A stretch of DNA of 17,459 nucleotides from assembly GCA_000697335.1 (NCBI GenBank), contig JNEM01010524.1, positions 1 to 17,459 of the forward strand, written 5' to 3'. This document shows positions 1 through 9,551 of the stretch, piece by piece. A model generated the notes under the pieces. It was not told the DNA's origin. It saw only the letters and a program-made list of their open reading frames with translations, and did not search any database. The translations under genes were made by a program, and so were the position numbers. This stretch comes from Conidiobolus incongruus B7586 (lineage: Eukaryota > Entomophthoromycota > Entomophthoromycetes > Entomophthorales > Conidiobolaceae). The number at the start of each line of letters is the position of its first letter. The stretch's first letter is position 1.

Positions 1-259
1 AGAAAAGCTAAAGGTAGATATATTAGGTTTTAATTTTTTTTATCACCAAAAACCTACAAATTTATAACTTACCCTAGGTAAAATTTAAAAGTTTATATTT
101 TAGTCAAATAATAACTAAATATCATTATTTAATAATATATATAATTAATAAATATAATAGATTTTAATTATTTAATTTAAATTTATTTCATTAAATATTA
201 ATCAAGTTATTAGTAAAAATATAAGTGTTTTTGATTTTATAACTTATTTTTACAAGTTA
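1..259. other. AT-rich flank outside the left arm
   Basis: No coding region or RNA gene is visible. The sequence is low-complexity A/T, with one slightly richer patch near 45-85. I could not align it convincingly to the region beyond the outer end of the right arm, so the recognisable inverted repeat appears to fade near 240-260. On the other side the equivalent position is occupied by the mariner relic. Confidence 0.5.
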
Positions 260-689
260 GTGTAAATATTTTTTAAAATATAAGTTAATAGCATAATATA
301 TAGTTTAACTTTATAATTAAAATTTTAATAAATATTTGAAAAATCTTTATTTTTAATAAAATAAAAATATAATCAGATTATTTTTGATATATTGAATAGA
401 ATGAAATATTAAAAGATTAATTAAATTCCTAACTTTCTTTATATTTTAAAAGGGGGAATAAAATATATTTTTATATTTTAAAAGTATTAATTAGTTATAT
501 ATTATATATTATTAAGGAAAAAATAACTAAAACTATATTCTTGACTATATTTTGATAATTAATTAAATATATTTTATATTTAACAACTATTTTTAAAACC
601 TTCTAAATGAATTTCAATTAAAAATATCATGTTAATATCAATAATGTAATATTTCAAGTTTAAATTTAAAATTTGACCACTGTAATTAT

Positions 690-1255
690 GGAGGTAATAG
701 ATTCTTAGAGCTTAAACGGTGAATCAACAGTGGTAAACGATAGATTACTACAAAATTAATGGAAATTAATGGGGTCCACCAAATGAGGTGAATATATATT
801 ATTATCAATCAGGTTCTTTGAATAAAGTAAATATCTCACTTTCATCCAGACTCAATACTTACGTGAGGGTCATGAGAAAAACTAAGAGACTGGATGCTAT
901 TAGAATGAAGATAAAAGAGATGTGTTTACTAATTCGTTTGTCATAAACTTACATTAGCTTTCATTGTTGATTTTTATGGATAGGAATAACTCAGTGAAAG
1001 TAAGAAACATAACAACCCAGTCCAAGGTATGAGTGTTCTCAAAAACGACTTCTCGATTCAGGGTTGGAATCGCAGTTTCTTCAGTGATTGACAAGATTAT
1101 TTCTCATCACTGAAATATTTGATAATTGTGATTTTGAAAGTTTTCAATTTAATTAAATTAGAAAATTAAGATCCTTAAATAATATCATTGTCCTAGATAT
1201 GATTAATATAAAACTAATTAGTAATATATTTTTAAAATAATGTTAATGAACTAAG
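690..1255. other. Conserved, G+C-richer island in the left arm
   Basis: This stretch is less AT-rich than its surroundings, and its partner in the other arm differs at only about 5% of positions, whereas flanking arm sequence differs at 10-25%. Long perfect blocks survive, for example around 865-900. There is no long ORF. A 24-codon ORF at 872-946 has three differences between arms (R/G, R/H, L/S), all of which change the amino acid, so protein-level constraint is not supported. It could be a non-coding RNA, exons of an unrecognised gene, a regulatory block, or a chance patch of older gene conversion. Confidence 0.55.
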
Positions 1256-1506
1256 CTATTTAAATTAAGACTATTTAATCACATTTTTTGAAAATAGTGT
1301 CAAAATAATGATTTAGAAAAAAAAACTTATCAAGTGTATATTTTGAATTTTATGTATATTGACTTAATAGTTGTTTTATTAGAAAATAATAGATAGATTA
1401 ATATCCTCATATAGTCTAGAAAATAGTGATTTTTAACCATAATCTTATTAATATGATAATAGATTAATAAATATTTAATCAATAATTATTTGATTATAAA
1501 TACCAA

Positions 1507-1524
1507 ATATATATATATATATAT
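1507..1524. repeat. (AT)n microsatellite in the left arm
   Basis: A run of about nine AT dinucleotides. The corresponding place in the right arm (15025-15045) also carries a TA tract of slightly different length, as expected for slippage after the arms duplicated. Confidence 0.9.
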
Positions 1525-2089
1525 TAATTTATAACAAAAAGCTTTGGCCAAATTAATAGTTTTAAAATGAAACCAATTAGCTAAATAATTCAATGTTTAA
1601 TATTTTATTCTATTTATAATATATTTCAGAAATATTTCGAAAGAAAAAAACTTGAGATTAAACTGGGCTTATTAAAATAATTCAATATGATTCAATTACC
1701 ATTTGTTACCAAGTTTCAGAATGATTATTAGTATATTTGATTAAATATTATTTTTAATATATTTGAATGTCACTATTTAAAATAATAACTAAAAATAGGA
1801 TTAATAACTAACTAAACTGCAAAAATATTTTAACAACTTCACTATTAGTTATTGCCTTGATTAGCTTTTATAATAACCACTATTATTAGTAGAAATTAAT
1901 TATTTAACATAAAAATAACAATTAAATCAAAAAAAGTAAATTATCTACAATATATATTTATCTATATTAAATTATATATAATTAACTATTATCAAAGGTT
2001 ATATATAATGACAAATCAAATAATCCATTTAAATTTAAACTTAGCTATAATAATAAAATATTCAATTAGCTATTAACAAGGTGTATTGA

Positions 2090-4471
2090 TAATAAAATTA
2101 AATTAAATAGATATAATAATAATCTGACAAAAGGTAATATAATTTAAATATTTTAACAAAATAATTTAAAAGATTTTTTGTTCTTATTTTATATAATCTA
2201 TAATTCTGATATTATATATAAATATAAATATTATTAATAATTGATTAATTTTAAAATAAAATATATTTTTATTAATTAAGTAAAATAAACTAACTACTAT
2301 ATAATCTAAGCATATTTAAATTAATTATTATTAATATTATATGAAAGTTGAATAATTTATATTATATAATATCTTTCAAATTATGGATCAAAATGTTAAG
2401 TTTTTTGGAATATTCTACTAAATAATATTATTCAAAATCAAATGATAAATATAAATTCATTTTAATAATTTCTCTTTTATTTATGATATATAAATAAATA
2501 TCAAAATATATTATATTATTATATTATAATACCTAAATAGATTACTCGTTTTTATTAAATATTAATAATATTTATAATTGTCAGTCTTTGATTAATTAAA
2601 ATATCGATAACAATATAATTCTTTATTTCATTCAATAAAATGAATCACCAATAAATACTGCAATCCAAGAGATATTTCAATTCTTATTGATCTACATGTT
2701 TTTAATATTTTTGAAATTTTTTTGAAGGTTCTAATACCATATATTTTGATCAAAAAACTAGGTGAGTAAATATATTCTGAAAGCCTGAATGATGGCAATA
2801 ATATTGTTATTAAACTTATTCTAGAAATTGAATAAAAAATAAATTTTATTTAATAAATATTAATTGACTTATTTTTTTTAAATTTATATGAATATATTAT
2901 AAAGTTGGTTCATTTATTATATTTTTATTGCATACAATATAATATTAAAAGTGGTTTAATTATGATTTAATTTGATCCTCTTTAAATAATAAAATGTACA
3001 TATATTATAGTAAGTATACTATTGATAAAATCTTTATTATTAATAATCAAACTCTACGACTATGAAATTACTTCTAGTATTAATATATGGTTTTTAAATT
3101 TATAATTTAACAAATTTAAAATAAAAAATAAATAGTGAATATATATTATAAATAAAAAATTTTATTGGTTAAATTATTTTACCCCAATTTAAAACTTGGC
3201 AATTTTTAAAACTAATTAATTATTAAAAATAATTAGAATAAATAGTTGCATTAAATTAGAATTCAACGCATAAAATTAATACTTTTTAACATTTTATGCA
3301 AATTTATCAAAAATAATTATAGATCATTTTGTAAATAAAGTTCCATTCATATTTTTATAATCAAATGAAAGAATTGTTAGACTTAAATTTGTATTTTGAA
3401 AATATTCAAGTAGAAAAAATGAAATGATAAAGCTAAACTTGTATTTTAAGAAATTATAATGATGATAACAAAGTGAGAAATCAATACATGAGGTTGATTC
3501 AAGTATGGGTTTACTTGTATTGATATTAATGATGAATTGGGTCTTATTAAGTTAGCTTGAAACTAATAAGGCTAATAGACATGACAAAACTGTCGTTGAA
3601 CCAATTATATTTTAAACAGCAGTATTCTAGTAAATGGTGAATCATTTGTAGTAAACATTTCAGCCACATTAGTGCATTAAATATTTGAAATAAATCAAAT
3701 ATCACTTGCATAAATTTATGAATATTTTTGGTTTGTTTCAATCGCTAATCATCATCTAAAATTAGATTCTCTATGAATAAGCAATTGTATCATTGTACAG
3801 GCTATGATAGTATTGCCATCAAGCTGAAGGAATTTGGCTGTCTTGTCACCGAATTCTATCATGGAATCAACATGAACTACTCTTTGTTTCTAGTTTACAT
3901 TTTCATATCATCCATATTTTGAGTCATATTTGTTGAAAAAACTAAATGCACCAACCTCTGTCAAAATCTAATATAGGTGTATAGTTTATGAATATGAATT
4001 TTGATTAGTAAAAAGCAGCTTTGGTTAATTGCAATATTTTCAATAACATCATCAGTATCCATTTGTTAATAGAGACTAAGAGATTCTTGAATATGGTTTT
4101 CAATGATGTTATCCTTACAATTATTGTTTAATAGATTCAGGATATGAATGATTGCAACTAATAGACTATGTTTAATAAATATCTTTGTTTATGGAATAAT
4201 AAGATCAATCACTGGTGATATTATTCAATTACAAATCTATGTTATACTATAACATTCTAAAATTGCAATATATCAGTTGATATGATTGTGGTAACAAATA
4301 CATGAAGTAAAGGAGAATAGACCTTAAGCCATTTAGTGATAACAGCTTGCTTATGCTGCAGTATAAGGTGAATGGTTTATGTATTCTGTCGTTTAAAGTT
4401 CAAATTTCAAAGAAATCTTTACAATATCAAAAATCCTGTTGTAAAATTGATTATATTAATTTTTACTTTGA
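2090..4471. repeat. Near-identical tract of the left arm (partner 12078-14459)
   Basis: Within the left arm this 2.4 kb block matches its partner with no net indel (coordinate sum fixed at 16549). Comparing 3775-4440 by eye I found about five substitutions: positions 3775, 4047, 4221, 4305 and 4434. Samples at 2160-2520 and 3540-3770 showed none. At both ends identity drops abruptly while homology continues, which is the signature of recent gene conversion rather than of a younger duplication. The section from about 3500 to 4470 is visibly less AT-rich than the rest of the arm and may be remnant coding or regulatory DNA. Its longest ATG-initiated reading frame that I followed is 46 codons, starting at 3774, identical in both copies and not recognisable. 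Confidence 0.85.
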
Positions 4472-4550
4472 GTGATTAGCAAGTATGAATCATACCAATT
4501 AATAATATTAAATAACTGTAAATCATCAATTTAATAAAATATAAAACTTA

Positions 4551-5690
4551 AACTGATGTAAGTTACAAATATTTGCTTAATAAAGTGGTGACTATCAAAC
4601 TGAATCAAAATTCTATTTTTTAAATATATATTCAAAATTGATTTTAATATATTAGTTATAAGTCAACAATTAAGATTCTTAAACATTACCATTATTATTT
4701 TTTTTCGTTCTTATTTAAAATATTAAATAACCTCTGATAAAAAGTAAAGCGATCCAATTAAGTTTTCAATATCTTATCGAAAATACAAGGTTATTATTTT
4801 GAAAAAAATGAAAGTTAATATGACTAACATTTTAGGGTATTCTATGCAATATCCTATCCAGAGGTTTGACTTAATATAAAAATAACTGATACAGGTATTG
4901 AATTGTACTCATTTAATTTGATTTTTAACCAATTAACTCATTACAATTAATGCTGAAATTGATAAATATTGAACGTGACCAATTTTCAATATGGTTTTTA
5001 GTTATATTAGCATGGTTATTTATTGTGCTATAAATACTAAGAAAATATAGATTCAAATTTAGTGTTAATATCTAGGATCATAGATAACTTATACTATACT
5101 TAATTTATATAAAAAGTTGTTTATTGATATTAATAATGATTTTTTTAAATATTTATATAAAGTTTGAAAATATAATAACTATAGTTTTTAAAATTACATA
5201 AGTTTCAAATTAATTAAACACGACATTTTATGATTTTATTAAATCATTAATATGAACCTATAAAATGTAAACCTTTAATTTTATATAATTATTGATTTGA
5301 ATATTAATGGTAAATAATTTGGGCGTAATATTAATAATTATAATTAAAGGATAATTATTTAAATGTCACTTTTGACTATAGATAATAGCCTGTTCATTAA
5401 AATTATAATGGTAATTTATCAAACTGAAAGGGTAATACCAAATATTAATAAATGGTTAAACAAACCCTTCAAACGGGATAGTTGGTCAACATTACAGGAT
5501 GTGTGGATTCTACAAAATTAATGTTAATGGATAGATAATAAAAAATAAAATGCTAATCTGCCGAAATGGGTTGAATTTGATATCTGTCTAATAATAGTTA
5601 AAACCTTTACCACACCTCTATTATGCAATTCATTAATTACTACTTATAATTTGAGAGCCGTAACATCTTAGTTGACTATTAGCCCACTTA
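4551..5690. other. AT-rich spacer upstream of the homeodomain gene
   Basis: No gene was found. The sequence is AT-rich with a somewhat less AT-rich patch at about 5460-5660, which lies 200-400 bases before the homeodomain start codon and could be upstream regulatory DNA. No transposon ends or RNA genes were recognised. Confidence 0.5.
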
Positions 5691-5700
5691 ATCATTTTAC

Positions 5701-5725
5701 TATATATATGCCTTCCTTTCCCCAG
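5701..5725 (+). promoter_or_regulatory. TATA-like element and CT-rich block, homeodomain promoter
   Basis: An alternating TATATATAT stretch at 5701-5709 is followed directly by a pyrimidine-rich run (5711-5724, C and T with almost no purines). This lies about 130-155 bases upstream of the homeodomain ATG. TATA-like elements followed by CT-rich stretches are common in fungal promoters. In this background an isolated TATA run means little, and it is the adjoining C-rich block that makes it stand out. The transcription start is not determinable. Confidence 0.4.
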
Positions 5726-5856
5726 CTTGTTGGTATATTCACTCTAATCTAATAACTTGATAGTACCTGTATTTCTATAATTAATATTTAATATTTTACC
5801 TTTTACTCTAATTTTAATTCTCTTAAATAATTATTTAAACAGTATCATATAATATA

Positions 5857-6507
5857 ATGGCTTCCACTTCAGCTGCATTCCATCTCCCTCCCCTTATTTC
5901 TATCACTTCTTGCATTCCTGAGCTACCGATCCCCTCTATTCCTTCTACACAATCACCTAAATTAGATGATATTTTTCAGACCTGGGATAGATGTGCCCTT
6001 GATGGAGAGTTTAGTGACTGGTCCTCAAAATCTCAATCTTCACCAGCCGTGCCTTCTTCCAGAAGCTTCAGCTTCTGCTACGGTTCACCATACACTAGCA
6101 ACGACTTACTTTCATCTCCTGCTCCCAATCTTTATACTCCCTTGAGAAAGCATTCAGTGCCAACACATTCACTCAATCACTCACCATATAGTCCACCTCA
6201 CTCACCCTCCCCCAACCGTCACTACTATATGGGATCCCATGGATCTATGCCCCACTCACCCAACCCCAACACCAGAAGCAAGAAAATGCGCCTTAACTTC
6301 AGCAAGCACACGACGACTATTCTTAAAGACTGGTTGTTCACGAATCTAGCACATCCCTTCCCCACTGAACAACAAAAGATGAATTTGAGTATGATGACAG
6401 GCTTGACCATTGAACAGATAAACAACTGGTTTATTAACGGCAGGAGAAGGCTGTTAACTATTAAGAAGGATTCGAATTATAGAAAATATTTCAAAATCAA
6501 AAACTAA
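5857..6507 (+). CDS. TALE-class homeodomain transcription factor
   Basis: A complete intronless gene of 216 residues encoding a nuclear DNA-binding regulator. Residues 1-140 are low-complexity and rich in Ser, Pro and His, with repeated SP pairs (about 83-137), consistent with a disordered regulatory region open to proline-directed phosphorylation. A basic RSKKMR patch (140-145), a likely nuclear signal, leads into the homeodomain (about 142-202). The HPFP sequence at 166-169 is the hallmark of the three-residue loop extension between helices 1 and 2. Helix 3 carries QINNWFIN (187-194) followed by RRR. Ile193 and Asn194 correspond to homeodomain positions 50 and 51, the typical TALE pair. The tail after the domain is only about 14 residues and basic. 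The ATG is the first in the frame and follows AT-rich leader sequence. TALE proteins include TGIF/Cup9-type repressors and the HD1/alpha2 mating regulators. The sequence alone does not separate these, although the WFIN-RRR helix is closer to general TALE factors than to alpha2. G+C content is far above the flanks, which suggests selective maintenance. Confidence 0.93.
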   Translation: MASTSAAFHLPPLISITSCIPELPIPSIPSTQSPKLDDIFQTWDRCALDGEFSDWSSKSQSSPAVPSSRSFSFCYGSPYTSNDLLSSPAPNLYTPLRKHSVPTHSLNHSPYSPPHSPSPNRHYYMGSHGSMPHSPNPNTRSKKMRLNFSKHTTTILKDWLFTNLAHPFPTEQQKMNLSMMTGLTIEQINNWFINGRRRLLTIKKDSNYRKYFKIKN

Positions 6508-6535
6508 AATGGGAGGATAATTAAATCCAATAATC

Positions 6536-6539
6536 TAAT

Positions 6540-6571
<32 letters not shown>
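6536..6571. repeat. Imperfect (TAA)n microsatellite in the 3' flank
   Basis: About eleven TAA/TAC/ATA triplets, interrupted once, lie some 30 bases after the homeodomain stop codon and probably inside the 3' UTR. Confidence 0.8.
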
Positions 6572-6595
6572 CTAAATTAAATCAATCAATGAATG

Positions 6596-6601
6596 AATAA
6601 A
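6596..6601 (+). terminator. Candidate polyadenylation signal of the homeodomain gene
   Basis: A canonical AATAAA, overlapping further AATAAATAA copies, lies about 90 bases after the stop codon. The distance is right for a short 3' UTR, but such hexamers arise readily by chance in DNA this AT-rich. Confidence 0.35.
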
Positions 6602-9540
6602 TAAATAACTAATTTTTAAAAAATTATTAACTAATATATTTTCATATTTATTGTTTGAATATAATTCAGTATATTTTTATTGCAAAATATATTATTTTAA
6701 AATTAAAGTTAGTATAGATTGTATAGACATATGTTGAGAGACCATCAAATTATATCAAAATATCTTAATTTTACTGATTATATAATAATAATACTAATAA
6801 TATTCAAAAATATAATCTTATATAAAATTTAATCAATTTTATTGATGGATAAAATTATTTAAGTAAAAACATAATGTTTTTTAAAAAACATTAATTATAT
6901 TCTAGTTTGAAATAATTCAATATCACAAGAAAGAATTACTATAAATTTATTATTAATCTCCAAATTCTAGTTTTAAATTAAATCCGCCGAACTTCTCGAA
7001 TCAAATTTTGTTAAATTTTTTATCATAAAAACTTGCAAATTCTAGTATTTCAAATAGAGAAATTATTAATTAACCATTTAATTAAAACACTTAATTTGGT
7101 TAAATAGATTATAATTATTTAGTCGAATTAGTTTAATCCTTATTTTAATAACTAGAATTAATTCATTAGTGGTATAATATATGCATTATTATCTATTATA
7201 TACCATAAAAATCTATTAATTAGTTTTTAATAGCATCGTGTATGAACCAGTGTCCTAAGTAGAGTAACCATTCCCAATATTGATATTATCCTCTAATAAA
7301 TAATTAAAAATAATCATAATTTTTAGGCGTTATTTTCCTTAAATTTGGATAAAAATAAAATTCATCCACCTCAACTTGTCATGAGAAAATAGGTAATTTT
7401 CTCATATCAAAGTTTCATAGTATAATTCGGAATGTGTACACATAGAAGAATGTGAAATTTGGATGGTTAAATTTAATGTGACTTAAAAACCTCTTAAATT
7501 GATAAAATTTATAATTGTTTAATTAATTGAGGGGATTATTTTGATTGTTAATATGTTTTTTCGGGTGAAAACTTTAGTTATGAATACTGAATTCTATCTC
7601 TAACTTATATCAATCCTCATATTCAATAGTAGATCCTTTATATCTCTATACATTTATAGACAATCAACTGAAAATTTTTGATTGGCAAAATAACAATGTA
7701 TAACTTACATATATTCACATCAATCATGAGATTTAATTAAATGTATTATATTAAATAATTAAATTTAACTATTAGTAGGCGTAAATTGTTATGAATACTT
7801 ATGTTATTACGTAGTCCATTATAATTAAATATTTGCTCTAATACATTGATATGAGAGGATTAATTATGATGCATTATAATTTGTTTAGATTGCATTTCTT
7901 TAAAGGTGTTATTAAATTGAAATTATAATTTATAGTATACACGGTTTATTTTGATTAGTCAATATTATATAAGTAGTTGCTATGTCTATTATAAAGGTTA
8001 AAAATATATAATCATATTCTCGATTTCAGAAGATTTTAAAAATATCAATAATGTATGGAGATTAAATATGCTTGTTGATTATTGAAGAATTATGAATGAC
8101 TAATAATAAATAACAAATATTGTAAATTATTCTAATTCTCCATTATTCTATATTTTATATTTTTAATTTATTTAGATCATCTAAAAATAGCGGACATCCG
8201 GAAAATACTTGACTGATATTAAATAAAAAGATTATCAATGATTAACTCAGACCAAAAGCAATCAAATTAATATTAACATTACAATATAAATGGGATTCAT
8301 GAATTAACAAATTCAATTCAAAAATAAGCGGTTGTTGGCTTTTAACCTATTGCATCCGATAATTAATGGTTTTGACATATGAATGTAAAATTGGGAGGTA
8401 AAAAAGATGGACTAGTTTATTTTAGAATTTTAATTTGAATTATTATTACCGAAACATATGCTAATCCAAGAATTTTTCAATGGAAAGTTAAAGGTGTATG
8501 CACTTATTATTATGTTTGATAAATAAGTCACGCTTTAATCAAGATGAACTGTTCATTGTATGCTCATTTTTTAATAGCTCAATATTAGTTTTAAAAATTA
8601 TCATTCTAAAATTCATATGATCAATAATATTAATTCAATTATTGAAAATATACATATTCTTTTTTAATTAACCAGTGTATATAATTATTATATTCAAAAA
8701 CTTTGGAAAATTTATAAATTTAACCACCTTTTTGGCACACTGAAAATAATCCTGATTGTTAAATTATTCCAATTCAGTCGACGTATAATTACATACAAGA
8801 GTATAATTGGTTCCTAATTTAAATATAACAATTATTCAGTCCTTATACAGCAGTTACCATTTTGAATAAACTAATTATGTTATTTGTTTTAATACTTATA
8901 TTTAAAATTTATTTTCATTACTGGAATTTAAGACTTAGTAAGAAAGATTAAATCATATTGAGACAAATTATATTAATATTAATTCATATTTTTAACGATT
9001 CTGATTATATTAAAATTTGAATATAACTAATATAAATTTTAAATTGTAAAAATAAAATATGTTTAACTACCTAAATAATTCATTATTATATTTAAATTAT
9101 ACTAAATTCGACTAAATCGGTTTCTTATCAACCTGAAAATTCAATTGAAATACGATTATTAACACGTTCCAAATATTTATAATCGAAAAATGGACTATCA
9201 CAACTATAATGGTCATATAGGTCTAAAATTCAGTGTTAATGGGTAAATTTAATCATTGAAAATCTAATTTTAATTCGAATGAAGGATGCTAATTAACTCA
9301 TTTTAGTAAGATAATTACATCATATTTATATTGATTAAAAGAAAAATTTAAGATTTGGAATATTAAAATTAATTTATTATTTATTATAAACAAATAAATG
9401 ATTTTTATAGATTATTGGTTGAAGTGTGGTTTTTAAATGAAAATACTAAAAGGTATTTTCATTATAATTATATATTAAAAAATGATTTGATAGAAAACTT
9501 TAAATTGGATTGTCGCTATAACTTTGTAACTTAGTTAATA
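6602..9540. other. Gene-free AT-rich region between convergent genes
   Basis: Nearly 3 kb lies between the stop codons of the two convergent genes. I saw no long ORF, RNA gene or recognisable transposon in it. A few short patches are less AT-rich (around 7225-7280 and 8170-8210). The second contains a CGG-N4-CCG inverted pair at 8191-8200, noted among the findings. The midpoint of the whole inverted repeat falls here, near 8275, but no small palindrome was noticed at that point. Confidence 0.55.
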
Positions 9541-9551
9541 TAATTGGGTGA

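Larger units (their letters stand above)
260..4550 (+). repeat. Left arm of giant inverted repeat
   Basis: Reading this arm forward matches the reverse complement of about 12000-16290. Registration is almost constant: position 691 pairs with 15857, 2401 with 14148, 3541 with 13008 and 4381 with 12168, while 302 pairs with 16252. Net indel drift is therefore only a few bases over 4 kb. Identity varies: about 75% at 260-600, about 95% at 690-1255, about 85-90% at 1260-2090, over 99% at 2090-4471, then a sharp drop to about 75-80% in the last 60-80 bases toward the spacer. No long ORF is present. The arm holds a (TA)n tract at 1507-1524 and two segments that are less AT-rich (690-1120 and about 3500-4470). 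The arm ends are approximate because the background is so AT-rich. Confidence 0.95.

Noticed and set aside
872-946. 24-codon ATG frame in the conserved island
   Set aside because: The three differences between arm copies within it all change the amino acid, so nothing suggests selection on a peptide.
3547-3741. 64-codon open frame on the minus strand, mirrored at 12808-13002 on the plus strand
   Set aside because: The frame begins with TTG rather than ATG, its product resembles no family I know, and the two copies are the same sequence because they lie in the homogenised tract, so their agreement is not independent evidence of a gene.
3774-3914. 46-codon ATG frame in the left arm that looked protein-like in its first half
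   Set aside because: It is short and its second half is a hydrophobic AT-rich run. I could not tie it to any family with confidence, so it is only mentioned under the arm.
6225-6425. 66-codon minus-strand frame inside the homeodomain gene
   Set aside because: It is antisense to a clearly coding frame with homeodomain motifs and exists only because of that gene's composition.
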